The translations under genes and the position numbers were made by a program. Source: Niastella koreensis GR20-10 (lineage in GTDB: Bacteria > Bacteroidota > Bacteroidia > Chitinophagales > Chitinophagaceae). Taken from it: a stretch of 64,000 nucleotides of DNA. The notes beneath the pieces are model-generated. The model searched no databases and had not been told where the DNA came from. It was given only the letters and a program-made list of their open reading frames with translations. The stretch spans positions 5,902,744-5,966,743 of the forward strand of contig NC_016609.1 of the NCBI RefSeq assembly GCF_000246855.1. Direction: 5' to 3'. The stretch's first letter is position 1. Every line of letters begins with the position of its first letter. Of this stretch, positions 1-9,298 are shown piece by piece.

Positions 1-318
1 TCTAGAGTATCGGAATTGATGTAAAAAAATAAATTGTAAAGCAGCTCGCTTTGTACAGAATAATATTAAACCTCAAAACTTAGGTTAGGAACATATTATA
101 TCCCATAGTGTGCACCAAACTTAAAACCCATTAAAAGGCAAAGAAGCAACCTCATATAACTATAAAAGCGGCAACACACTTGTTTTAACAATGAATTCTT
201 GCCGAGAATCCGGCATATAAAATATTGTCATGACAATACTCTACAAAGTGGTTTATACCTACTTACCCTTTGATGAGTTACTCCAAGTAGGTTTATAATT
301 AATATTAAATGTTTTATT
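1..318. other. Left-edge intergenic stretch
   Basis: AT-rich sequence upstream of the small secreted peptide gene. I see no coding stretch, RNA gene or clear TAnnTTTG box; a near match with a three-base spacer (TACCCTTTG, about 264-272) lies roughly 50 bases before the ATG and could be a weak promoter. Confidence 0.4.
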
Positions 319-579
319 ATGAAAAAGTTAAGAATGATTGTAACATCTGTGGTTGTTCTTGCTATTGTTAGCAGTGCACTTGCATTTACTTCAAACAAAA
401 CTTCAAAGTTTTGTAAGTCTACTACAAATACACAAAACCAGAGCTGCGCTGTAGTAAGTCGTTTGGTGATAGAAACTCCTGGCGATAATAATACTTTTTA
501 TAAGGCAGACTGGGATGGAACAACTGCAGGTTGCCCTAGTACTGATTGCCCCACTGCAATTAGACTAGTAACTAATTAA
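319..579 (+). CDS. Small secreted Cys-containing peptide, DUF6520-like
   Basis: An 86-residue protein with a clear signal peptide (residues 1-22, ending SSALA) and a short mature part with four cysteines (FCKS, SCAV, GCPS, DCPT). It is a paralogue of the two genes at 10975-11235 and 11346-11603: all share an MKK/MNK-x-RMIV start, the Cys spacing, a ..DWDG/NWDG.. block and a final CPT motif. The family resembles the multi-copy Bacteroidota peptides annotated DUF6520; that label is from memory and moderate. The function of the family is unknown. The gene stands alone and is followed by a strong hairpin. An exported peptide is the only role the sequence supports. Confidence 0.75.
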   Translation: MKKLRMIVTSVVVLAIVSSALAFTSNKTSKFCKSTTNTQNQSCAVVSRLVIETPGDNNTFYKADWDGTTAGCPSTDCPTAIRLVTN

Positions 580-598
580 ACTATCTTAGATTTTTAAG

Positions 599-636
599 CT
601 TACAACCACCATTCATTAATTGATGGTGGTTGTAAG
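599..636 (+). terminator. Hairpin after the small peptide gene
   Basis: A perfect 14-bp stem (599-612 with 623-636) and a 10-base loop starting 20 bases after the stop codon of the peptide gene. The following T-rich stretch (tcttctctt) is weak, so this may be a terminator or a transcript-protecting 3' hairpin. Confidence 0.7.
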
Positions 637-727
637 TCTTCTCTTATGGAAACTATAGAGCAAAACCAGTCATCAGTTATCATTTCCCAATAGTCATTGT
701 CATTTAGCAAATCAGTATGAAAAAGAT

Positions 728-1858
728 CTAATTTTTAATACAACGAACACTTGCCCCTACAGACAGATCATCACCATCAATCTGAACATCCGTATCAAAG
801 CTTTGAAATTGAGATGCTGTAGTATAAAAACCTGTTAAAATAGAAGAACTCCAGTATATTCCTGAAATTCCAGTACGATGGAATTGACCTGCACTTGATC
901 CATATCCTCTTCGACGACCGGAAGCAGTAAGCTTTAAAAAATTATAGGCAGTAATGTAATCAGTAATTCCCCCAATGCTAGCCGTTCCCCCAGTTGCAGC
1001 GCTTGATACTTCGGCCCCCCATTCGCTCCTAGTTGGAACATGCCAACCTGAGGGGCAAGGCCCTTGTGATACTGTGGCCCATCGGTTGCTATTATTGTCA
1101 TTACGCCAGTCATAGGGCGTGGCAGCGGGGGGGGTTATAAAATTACTATGCCCAGGAATGTCTGATGTAGCAATTACTGTAGTAACTCCATTTATAGCAG
1201 CCCCAATAGCTGATGAGGTCCAGTTAATTAACTGGTGACCGTCAGCAGGACGTCCCCATTGGAAGAGGTCGCCATAAGCCTGATAATCATCAAAAGATGT
1301 TGCTATACGTTTACCCCCTAGGTTTCTATCTAACCACTTTTTTCCTGTTGTGGGGCTAACAATAATACCATAAACTACCTCTTGCCCATTGTAAGTAAAA
1401 CGAACTTTTGTCGTGTCATTAGTTGTATTCAGCATCACCACATTGCCGTATCCTGTACCTACGATATTGGTGGCAAAAGCCCGAAGATAATAAACGGTAT
1501 TAAAATCAAGACCACCAAGATTAATAGTAAAGCTACCGCTGGAGGTAGTTCCTGCTATTACACTATCAGTAAGAGTAGGTGTTTTGTTTACTTTACTCCA
1601 TACAATACCACTTTGAGATATTTTCGCGTTACCATCACTAACTATAGTCCCACCACTTGTGGCGCTGCTGGTGGTAATATTTGTCAGCGCTGTAGTGGTC
1701 ACAGTAGGGACTGTAGGTGGTGGCGTATCATTTTTTTTGTTACAGCTAGAAATGACAATTAAGATTAGACCGCCGATTGAAAAACACTTTAAAAGAATAG
1801 AAAAAGCTAATCTATCTTGCCTATTGCTAAGACCAAAACAAAATGAAAAGAAATTCAT
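728..1858 (-). CDS. FISUMP-domain outer-surface lipoprotein
   Basis: A 376-residue lipoprotein: a hydrophobic stretch ends in a lipobox (VISSC, about residue 39), followed by a low-complexity linker, a fibronectin-like repeat (about 50-145, with the typical GIVWS and FNTVYYLRAFA blocks) and a C-terminal FISUMP domain (Fib_succ_major; WLDRNLGG, FQWGRPADGHQ, CPSGWHVPTRSEW, VRCIKN). FISUMP proteins are surface proteins of uncertain function, some thought to bind polysaccharide or protein. It is the last gene of the leftward SusC-SusD unit, 29 bases after susD, so it probably is a surface partner of that uptake system. The start is the only ATG ahead of the signal peptide; the N-terminal extension before the hydrophobic core is longer than usual. 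Confidence 0.85.
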   Translation of the reverse strand: MNFFSFCFGLSNRQDRLAFSILLKCFSIGGLILIVISSCNKKNDTPPPTVPTVTTTALTNITTSSATSGGTIVSDGNAKISQSGIVWSKVNKTPTLTDSVIAGTTSSGSFTINLGGLDFNTVYYLRAFATNIVGTGYGNVVMLNTTNDTTKVRFTYNGQEVVYGIIVSPTTGKKWLDRNLGGKRIATSFDDYQAYGDLFQWGRPADGHQLINWTSSAIGAAINGVTTVIATSDIPGHSNFITPPAATPYDWRNDNNSNRWATVSQGPCPSGWHVPTRSEWGAEVSSAATGGTASIGGITDYITAYNFLKLTASGRRRGYGSSAGQFHRTGISGIYWSSSILTGFYTTASQFQSFDTDVQIDGDDLSVGASVRCIKN

Positions 1859-1887
1859 AATTTATATTTTTATAATTAACTAAAAGT

Positions 1888-3354
1888 TCACGGAACAGCA
1901 TATCCACTATTTTGACTTAAATTGGGATCCATCAAAATATCATTATAATAAATAGGATAATACGCTTGATAACTTTGCCATTTCCCGCCGTTGGCTTTTA
2001 ATGGTGTTACAACACCCATTATGAAGTCAAGATTTCCCGATCGTTTTAAATCTAGCCAGCGATGTCCCCATTCTACAAATAATTCAACCTGCCGTTCTTT
2101 TAAAATCGCCGCCAATAATGTGACCTTATCGTTTGCCGATGTATTTTGCAACCCCGCTCTTCTTCGTATCATGTTCAGGTCATCTTCTGCTTCACCAAGT
2201 TTATTTAACTGTACTCTGGCTTCTGCTCTTATCAGCAACTGTTCGGCTAATCGAAAAACCATCAGATATTCACTAGTAGCGCCAGCTGAAATAGTAGCTT
2301 TGTATTTGCTGGGAAAATAATAGATATTTCCTGAAACTATTACGCTATCAATCCAATTCTTCCCCTTTCTTCGCAGATCGCCCAACTCGAATGAATTTAA
2401 TAGTTGCGGGCTCAAGGAAACTGGATTTACGCTTACATTTGGTCCGGTCGGAGGAAGGATAAAGGTAAACGCATCTTCCGTATTTCTGCCATTTTGTACG
2501 GGCTGTAATTGCCAGATGGCTTCGCTGCTATTCTTTAAAAAAACGCTGTTAATTACAGTAGGAAGCGAAAACAGTGCTGTATTAGTAATAACTCTGTTAG
2601 CCTCAACTTCCGCATTGGTATAATCAGTCATGTATAAATAAGTTCTTGCTAGTAAAGCACTAGCTGCCCATTTAGTAGGACGTACCCTCTCCGGCACTCC
2701 AGTATAGTTTTGCAAATCTTTATTCAGGTAATTCTCACTAAGTAAATCCTTGGCGTCCTTTAAATCAGCTATGACCTGTTGATAAACCTGTTTTACAGGT
2801 GATCGGGGTAATGCGGCATTTATAGCAGGATTCGTCGTTAAAACCAAGGGAACATCAGAATAAAAACTTGCCAAATAGAAATAAAAAAACGCCCGCATAA
2901 ATTTAGCTTCTCCAAGTAATTGCTTTTTTACATAACTAGATAACGAACCGGAATTATTTAACCCTTCAATAGCCGCATTGCAAATAAAAATATAATAAAA
3001 TGTACCTTCCCATAATTCAGTACCAAAACTTTCATTTGGGCTTGTGCGTAATTGATTCCGGTAATAAGCAATAAGTCTGTTATCAGTTACAACTCCAGCA
3101 AGTGATAATTCATCAGCAGATAACCCAGGCAGCAATGAAATACCGGCGCGACCAGTAAATAGCCCTTCATTTACCATCTTTGAATAGACAGCTGTTAATA
3201 CTGCAATAGCTGTTGCATCGGTTTTATAAACATTTTCTTCATTTACGCTTACTTGTGGAGTTTCAACCACAATGCTTTTCTTGCAACTAATTGCAAAGAC
3301 GCAAAAAATGGTTATGCTTATTATTAAATTTTTAGAATTATAAAATGAAAGCAT
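1888..3354 (-). CDS. SusD/RagB-family nutrient-binding lipoprotein
   Basis: A 488-residue SusD-like protein. The signal peptide ends in a lipobox (FAISC, Cys about residue 24). The N-terminal part holds helices of the SusD_like_3 type (LLGEAKFMRAFFYFYLAS), and the C-terminal part has the usual end: RLAEQLLIRAEARVQLN, then EDLNMIRRRAGL, ERQVELFVEWGHRWLDLKR. SusD proteins cap the SusC barrel and capture the ligand at the cell surface. It follows susC by 22 bases and is surely co-transcribed. The ligand cannot be told from the sequence: no glycoside hydrolase or protease is encoded next to it. Confidence 0.95.
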   Translation of the reverse strand: MLSFYNSKNLIISITIFCVFAISCKKSIVVETPQVSVNEENVYKTDATAIAVLTAVYSKMVNEGLFTGRAGISLLPGLSADELSLAGVVTDNRLIAYYRNQLRTSPNESFGTELWEGTFYYIFICNAAIEGLNNSGSLSSYVKKQLLGEAKFMRAFFYFYLASFYSDVPLVLTTNPAINAALPRSPVKQVYQQVIADLKDAKDLLSENYLNKDLQNYTGVPERVRPTKWAASALLARTYLYMTDYTNAEVEANRVITNTALFSLPTVINSVFLKNSSEAIWQLQPVQNGRNTEDAFTFILPPTGPNVSVNPVSLSPQLLNSFELGDLRRKGKNWIDSVIVSGNIYYFPSKYKATISAGATSEYLMVFRLAEQLLIRAEARVQLNKLGEAEDDLNMIRRRAGLQNTSANDKVTLLAAILKERQVELFVEWGHRWLDLKRSGNLDFIMGVVTPLKANGGKWQSYQAYYPIYYNDILMDPNLSQNSGYAVP

Positions 3355-3376
3355 AGAACAGTTCTATTATTATTAT

Positions 3377-6300
3377 TTACAATCCTGCTTGAAAACCTAT
3401 AGTCCAAATTCGTAGCGGAGGTAAGGAGGTCATACTTTGGGTCTCGGGATCTAATCCTTTATAATTTGTGATCGTCAATAAATTCTGTCCGTGTAAATAG
3501 ATTCGGAAACTCCTAAAATGTACTTTATCAACCCATTTTTGAGGCAAGCTCCAATAAAAGGCCAAATTTTTCAACCTAATAAAAGAAGCGTTAGTATATC
3601 GATGATCGCTATCAAGTACAGTCGCAACCTCACCTGTACTGAATTTTGCAACAGAAGCCTTGTCGCCTACTTTTTGCCAGCGACCTAATACAGTCACAGG
3701 CTGATTACTATTGCCCCTTGTAAACATCCCCGGGTACCGGCTTCCGTTCCAAAAAGAGACATCGTTATAGCCAACCTGCGATACAAATTGAAAAAGGAAA
3801 TCAAGTTGGATGCTTTTGTAAGTAAGGTTATTTTGAAAGCCTCCGTAAAGCTTTTGAAATGTTGAAATTAAACTTGTTCGATCAGTGGCAGTATTAGGTT
3901 CCAATACAGGATGACCATTTCTATCGGAAAATAAATAATCTCCGGAACCAGGTGCTACTCCTAAATAATGATAATTACTTAAGACATCAATCGGTTCACC
4001 AACAATTAATCTGCTAGCGTACGTTGAAGTAGATAAATTGGGAAAACTTACCAATTTATTCTTAGGCAAAGTTAAATTCACATTACATGTCCAGTTGAAG
4101 TCCTTTCCTTGTGAGATTTTCCCAGTTACGGCAAATTCCCAATTTCTGTTCTGGATAATAGCAGGAAAATTTACATAATAACTGGTAAAACCTGCTGTAT
4201 TTGGAAGACTGTACCGTAGCAATTGATTGGATGAGCGATTCCGCACCCATGTCACATTTACAATAACCCTGTCTTGCAAAAAACCCAGATCTATTCCCGC
4301 TTGTAATTTCCAAGTTTCTTCCCATTGCAAATTAGGGTTTGGTAATCCTGCTGGGATAAGTCCAGCAATCCCCTGATAAGGAACAGGCGCATTGCTATAA
4401 AGATTATACAAACTCATATATTGGTAATCACCAATTTGGTCACTACCAGTAGAGCCATAGCTGCTTCTTAATTTGCCAAAACTTATAATACCAGCTTTAG
4501 ACCGTATAATTTTTTCGTTGGAAAAAATCCATGCGCCCCCTAATGAGCCGAAATCATGAAACCGATTATTGGCGCCGAAACGCGTACTACCATCCCGTCG
4601 AGCGTTAATGTTTACAATATATTTATCGCTCCAATTATAATTGATCCTTCCAAAAAATGCATTATACTTATAATTAGAGCTCAAAGAGTTATTCTTATAT
4701 ATATTTGCTGCTGCATATAAATTATTCAATAATTCATCACTTAGCTGTCCGTTTCCATAGATATAGCCTGAGTTTACATTTTTATTCTGTAACGTAACGC
4801 CTACTAATAGCTCTATTTTTCCTTTACTGATTTTCGACGAATAACTTGCCTGAGGCTCCATTATCCATGATTGAATATTTCTATCGCCAAAGTTCGCCCC
4901 CCTAACTGTTGTAGTTCTTAGTTCGGGCGCGACCGCGATAAGCGGCCCTGGAGAATAATCATTTGTCTGCATATAATTATAACCAAAACTGCTCCTTAAT
5001 TCAAAGCGGGGAAAAATAGTATATCCCAAATTAAGACTACTTACCAGGTTATAAGTCTTGTTAACATATTTTTTATATCTCTGAATCATCACATTAGCAT
5101 CACTAAGAGTAGTATTACCATTTGCGTCAGGCGCCCAATTGATACTGCCATCGGCATTTAGCAACGGCGGCGCGTCAGGCTCTAACAACAATGCGGTTTG
5201 AGTAATATCATTTTGAGGCAATTGATTATTATCAGCCATAAAATTTCCTGAAAGTTGCAGTTTGAACTTACTATTCATAGAATTGGCATCCATATTAAAA
5301 TGGAGTGTCCCTTTTCTGTCGGCGAAGTCTTCCGAAAGCGGAAAAACACTTGTTTCTTTATGATAAGTGCCACTGATAAAATACCTAGCGGTAGCCGCTC
5401 CGCCAGAAACTGAAGTATTGAAATTGGTAAATTTTGCAGTCCCCCCTAGAAGTTGATCCTGCCAGTTTGTATATCGGGTTGTATCCCATACTTTCAGATC
5501 GTCCGCTGAAATTGATGGGCTAGTCCAGTCAATACCATCATTTGCATAGGCTTCATATCGCATTTCCAAGTATTGTTTTGTATTCAGCATATCCAACCGG
5601 CGTATCATTTTGCCGAAGCCAACCTGCGAATTCAGATCGAACTTCATTACCCCGGCTTTCCCCTTTTTTGTGGTAATCATAATAGCCCCGTTGGCAGCTC
5701 GAGAGCCATAAATAGCTGTAGCATCAGCATCTTTTAAAATATCAATGCTTTCAATATCCGAAGGATTGATATAATTCAGGGGATTGCCCCAGCCACTAAA
5801 AATTGCTCCACTAGAACCGAGAACATAGTCATTTCCGGTCCTAGGCAATTGTGGGTCTATTGGCACCCCATCAACTACATAAAGAGGTTCGCTGCCATTA
5901 GCAATACTGTTTTGACCCTGTATTCGAATTCTTACACTACTTCCAGCTAGGCCGGAAGGTTGAATAACAACTAAACCTGGCACCCTACCCTGCAGCGTTA
6001 ACAAGGGATTTTGTACAGGCTGTTTTTCAATATCGCTTGCTTTTATTGTGGTAACATTACCTGTATTTAACCGTTTGGTAGTAGTCCCATAAGCTACAAA
6101 CTGAATTTCATCTAAAGTACCAATAGCAACCTTTAATTGAATGCGTAGATCAGATTTGCCATTAACTGTAATTTCTTGTCTGCTATAACCAACAGAAGAA
6201 ACAACCAGCACGGTGGTTGCCTGAACGTCTTTGATCTGAAATTCCCCCCGGTTATTGGTGCTGGTAATTTTATCGGTCCCTTTTACCATTATGTTTACGC

Positions 6301-6736
6301 TCTGCATGGGTGCATTGTTTTCATCCAGCACCACCCCATGCACATCAAAACCAGTATTTGCAGCAAATACATTCAGCTGAACAGGCTTAGGTTTTAGTAC
6401 GATCGTAGTTCCGGTTATAGTAAAGGTTAATGGTTGGTCCTTTAAGCAAAGATTGAGCGCATCAGTAAGTGGAATATTACTGACATTTATATTTACGGGC
6501 TTCGCCTTTTCCAGCCAGGTGAGTTCATAAAAAAAATCATAGCCGGTTTGTTGCCTTATATCTTTAAAGACATCTGTAAGCGGTGCATTTTTTTTGTGCA
6601 GGGTCACCACCTGGTTGTACCCATCTGCACTTACGTGGAAGGCTATCAGGAACAATATGACGGTCAACTTCATTGCCAGTAAGGTTTGGCGTGGTAAAAA
6701 CAGGCAATGTTTTTTACCACAACTACAATAAATCAT
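3377..6736 (-). CDS. SusC/RagA-family TonB-dependent outer-membrane transporter with STN domain
   Basis: A 1119-residue outer-membrane barrel. Order: a long signal peptide (core MKLTVILFLIAFHVSA at residues 22-37, with a preceding extension common in this family), an STN signalling domain (about 42-115), a carboxypeptidase-D-like beta-sandwich (about 130-205, FDVHGVVLDENNAPM), the plug (LTLQGRVPGL, SVRIRIQGQNS, EPLYVVDGVPID), then the barrel to a C-terminal GFQAGL. An STN domain normally contacts a FecR-type anti-sigma factor in the periplasm, and the fecR-like and sigma genes lie directly upstream. So ligand import through this SusC/SusD pair probably induces its own locus. Ligand unknown. 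Confidence 0.95.
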   Translation of the reverse strand: MIYCSCGKKHCLFLPRQTLLAMKLTVILFLIAFHVSADGYNQVVTLHKKNAPLTDVFKDIRQQTGYDFFYELTWLEKAKPVNINVSNIPLTDALNLCLKDQPLTFTITGTTIVLKPKPVQLNVFAANTGFDVHGVVLDENNAPMQSVNIMVKGTDKITSTNNRGEFQIKDVQATTVLVVSSVGYSRQEITVNGKSDLRIQLKVAIGTLDEIQFVAYGTTTKRLNTGNVTTIKASDIEKQPVQNPLLTLQGRVPGLVVIQPSGLAGSSVRIRIQGQNSIANGSEPLYVVDGVPIDPQLPRTGNDYVLGSSGAIFSGWGNPLNYINPSDIESIDILKDADATAIYGSRAANGAIMITTKKGKAGVMKFDLNSQVGFGKMIRRLDMLNTKQYLEMRYEAYANDGIDWTSPSISADDLKVWDTTRYTNWQDQLLGGTAKFTNFNTSVSGGAATARYFISGTYHKETSVFPLSEDFADRKGTLHFNMDANSMNSKFKLQLSGNFMADNNQLPQNDITQTALLLEPDAPPLLNADGSINWAPDANGNTTLSDANVMIQRYKKYVNKTYNLVSSLNLGYTIFPRFELRSSFGYNYMQTNDYSPGPLIAVAPELRTTTVRGANFGDRNIQSWIMEPQASYSSKISKGKIELLVGVTLQNKNVNSGYIYGNGQLSDELLNNLYAAANIYKNNSLSSNYKYNAFFGRINYNWSDKYIVNINARRDGSTRFGANNRFHDFGSLGGAWIFSNEKIIRSKAGIISFGKLRSSYGSTGSDQIGDYQYMSLYNLYSNAPVPYQGIAGLIPAGLPNPNLQWEETWKLQAGIDLGFLQDRVIVNVTWVRNRSSNQLLRYSLPNTAGFTSYYVNFPAIIQNRNWEFAVTGKISQGKDFNWTCNVNLTLPKNKLVSFPNLSTSTYASRLIVGEPIDVLSNYHYLGVAPGSGDYLFSDRNGHPVLEPNTATDRTSLISTFQKLYGGFQNNLTYKSIQLDFLFQFVSQVGYNDVSFWNGSRYPGMFTRGNSNQPVTVLGRWQKVGDKASVAKFSTGEVATVLDSDHRYTNASFIRLKNLAFYWSLPQKWVDKVHFRSFRIYLHGQNLLTITNYKGLDPETQSMTSLPPLRIWTIGFQAGL

Positions 6737-6796
6737 ATCTTAGCAGTTGTTAGGTTAATGTTGGAAGAATCGTATTTTATCGTTAACCTCGCTTCA

Positions 6797-6826
6797 CCGG
6801 CAGTGTCTTCAGCACTGTCGGTTTTT
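6797..6826 (+). terminator. Plus-strand terminator-like hairpin between fecR and susC
   Basis: CCGGCAGTG (6797-6805) pairs with CACTGTCGG (6813-6821) and is followed by T5 on the plus strand. Its orientation is opposite to the flanking genes, which are read on the minus strand, so it is not a simple end of fecR. It would stop antisense transcription into the fecR gene. Confidence 0.5.
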
Positions 6827-6958
6827 ATTTAGTTTAATGGCAATGGGGTTAGATTAGTGTAGCCTCATCTATATTGAATGGAGAACGATCAAAAGGCTTT
6901 ATCTTTTTATATTGAATTACACTTAAAAGGTATTGTTGAAATTTTCATGGTAATACCG

Positions 6959-8191
6959 TTATTCTAACACGATGATTTTGGGGCCTTCTATCCTGAAATG
7001 CACCCCGCTCAATTCGAGCACGCTTAATACTTCACCCAGGTTTTTATTTCGGCTGATCATCCCCCCAAACTTTTTACCGGGCGGATTTCCTTCATATTCT
7101 ATGTCAACATTATAATAGCGGGCCAGTTGCTTCATAATAGCCTCCAGGGATTCCCCATTGAAATAGAAGGTGCCATTCTTCCAGGCCATTGCCAGATCGA
7201 GGTCAGCTGTCTGAACTGGGATTGTTTGGGATAATTGGGATGTATGTGATACAGATGTTTGTTCTCCTGGTTTGAGAATTACTGAGTGCTCTTTATTCTT
7301 TGTACTAACTTTCACACTTCCTTCCAGCAAGGTCACCTTTGTCGTGCTTTCATCTGGGTAGTTACTCACATTATAATGCGTACCTAGCACCTCAACAGTA
7401 ACATCATTGGCAGTAACGAAGAAGGGTCTCTTTTTACCACTTTTAATGAAAGAAGGGGCTACCTCAAAATAGGCTTCGCCTATTAACTCTACGTGCCGTT
7501 CATTGCCGTTGAAGACTACGGGATATCGCAAAGTGCTTTCGCTGTTCAGCCAGATCCTTGTCCCATCGCTCAGGTTAATACTGACTATTTTACTGCCGCG
7601 TGGGTTTGTAAGGGTGTTGTAAGCCACTTCGCCTGATCCGCCATTTCCCCCGGCACCTTTATAGGAAATTTCTCCATCACTGGTTTTTACTACATTTACT
7701 CTTCCCTGCAGAGCGAATACACCATTTGACATAGTATCCAGAGCTACCACCTGCCCGTTTGCCAGCGTGATCCTGGCTTTAGTGGTATCAGGGGGCCTGA
7801 TATCCTGAATCAGCTTTCTATTTGTGTTGGTCAGTTTCGGCTCAGATGTTTTATTTTCTAAAAACAGATATGTAACAAATACACCTATCATGATGGCTAC
7901 AGCTGCAGCAATCCACAAACGAACAAGCCTACCATTACTTAGATGTTTTACCTCCAGGCCTTCAGGCTTCAACTCCGGGTGTTTTTCCAGAATATCCAGC
8001 CAGTCCTCCTGCCTCGCTTTAGTTAATAGCTGGACTGTTCTTTTAACATATTCCTCATTCTGTAAACGTTCAATCATTTCCCGGTTATGTTCAGACTGTC
8101 CGATCCATTCATTCCACTCTATGGCTTCGGATTCTGATAAAAGGCCGTCTCGGCTTTTATCAAAAAGCTCAATGAATCTTTCGTTTGTCAT
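6959..8191 (-). CDS. FecR-family anti-sigma factor
   Basis: A 410-residue single-span inner-membrane protein. A cytosolic N-terminal part (about 1-88) precedes one membrane segment (WIAAAVAIMIGVFVTYLFL, about residues 92-110). The periplasmic part has the FecR domain (LTNPRGSKIVSINLSDGTRIWLNSES split over about 195-220; FEVAPS; VEVLGTHYNV; VTLLEGSVKV; LKPGEQ) and a C-terminal DUF4974/STN-like segment (FNGESLEAIMKQLARYYNVDIEYEG). It is encoded 126 bases after the ECF sigma gene and before the STN-bearing susC. Together these form the Fec-type cell-surface signalling chain known in Bacteroidota. Confidence 0.95.
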   Translation of the reverse strand: MTNERFIELFDKSRDGLLSESEAIEWNEWIGQSEHNREMIERLQNEEYVKRTVQLLTKARQEDWLDILEKHPELKPEGLEVKHLSNGRLVRLWIAAAVAIMIGVFVTYLFLENKTSEPKLTNTNRKLIQDIRPPDTTKARITLANGQVVALDTMSNGVFALQGRVNVVKTSDGEISYKGAGGNGGSGEVAYNTLTNPRGSKIVSINLSDGTRIWLNSESTLRYPVVFNGNERHVELIGEAYFEVAPSFIKSGKKRPFFVTANDVTVEVLGTHYNVSNYPDESTTKVTLLEGSVKVSTKNKEHSVILKPGEQTSVSHTSQLSQTIPVQTADLDLAMAWKNGTFYFNGESLEAIMKQLARYYNVDIEYEGNPPGKKFGGMISRNKNLGEVLSVLELSGVHFRIEGPKIIVLE

Positions 8192-8317
8192 GCGGGAGAG
8201 TATTTAATGGCTTGATAGGATCAGGAGGATGATAATTGATTTGTTTTGCAATTATTAAACGTCCAGAGGAATAAAAAAGGGAACGATTTTTTAACAAAAA
8301 CGTAAAACAGCGGAAAT

Positions 8318-8920
8318 TTAGTTATTATAGATATCCCAGAACAAGAAGATAAAAAGAATGACCAGTTCTGAATCGGGGATATTTCTTTTCAACAATACTA
8401 CGGCCCGTGAGTACCGTTTTTTAATTGTACTGACATCGATTTCCAATTCTTCAGCGATCTCTCTAAATTTTAAATCATGCAACCAGCGCATTTTAAATAC
8501 CTCTTTGAACTTTGGAGGCAACTGGTCAATCTCTTTTAATAATCTTTCTATAATAATAGCTTCTTTATCACTTGCCTCGAATAGGTCCGTCTCATTATCC
8601 TGCCAGTAACGTTTCACGATTTCCGGGCGTTTTGATTCCCTGATGGAGATACTTCTTAAATAATCAATACAACTGTTGGTAATAGAGGCGCGGAGCCAGG
8701 AGAAAAGAGCGCCCATTGAATCGAATTCCAGTTTTTCATGCAATTCCCACAGTTTGCAAAAACATTTGGAACGTATATCTTTTGCATCTTCTTCAGAGCG
8801 GATGTACCGGTGCGCCACCAGGAATATATTGGTATGGAACCGTTTGTAAATATGCTCGAACGCTAAAGGATTTCCTTGTGAAAATGCTACTAAGATTTCT
8901 TTATCAGTTTGTTCTTTCAT
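8318..8920 (-). CDS. ECF RNA polymerase sigma-70 factor (FecI/SigW-like)
   Basis: About 200 residues from the preferred start at 8920 (MKEQTDKEILV); an in-frame start at 8968 would add 16 hydrophobic residues with no counterpart in the family. Region 2 (FEHIYKRFHTNIFLVAHRYI, EDAKDIRSKCFCKLWE) and region 4 (LPPKFKEVFKMRWLHDLKFREIAEEL, then STIKKRYSRAV) are complete. It is expected to direct polymerase to the susC promoter when released by the FecR-like protein encoded next. The last residues (VILFIFLFWDIYN) are hydrophobic, a variant seen in some Bacteroidota ECF sigmas. Confidence 0.93.
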   Translation of the reverse strand: MKEQTDKEILVAFSQGNPLAFEHIYKRFHTNIFLVAHRYIRSEEDAKDIRSKCFCKLWELHEKLEFDSMGALFSWLRASITNSCIDYLRSISIRESKRPEIVKRYWQDNETDLFEASDKEAIIIERLLKEIDQLPPKFKEVFKMRWLHDLKFREIAEELEIDVSTIKKRYSRAVVLLKRNIPDSELVILFIFLFWDIYNN

Positions 8921-9298
8921 TCCTGGTATAATTATAATCCCCCATAAATAAATATGTAGTACTGCCAACTAACATATAGAATATTGGCTAAAGGACGCTG
9001 ATCAGGCGTAAGATGTAGAAGAATGAGGTGTAATGACTATTACTATTGATTAGGCATTTATGAAGTAAGCGCAGGAGAAGGTGATAGATAGGGTTTAAAA
9101 TCGTTTTACTAAAGTTAAACACAAAGTACGAAAACCGCAATCGAATAGAACTGAAATATTTAGACATACCCATTTAACTGTAAAAAAATGATCTGGATCA
9201 GGAAATTTTACTCGGGCATATATTATAATTGAGAACCTCAAGGTTAATTTTCCCCTTTCACGGCCCATAAACGTTTCTATGAAAATATAAATAAGCAT

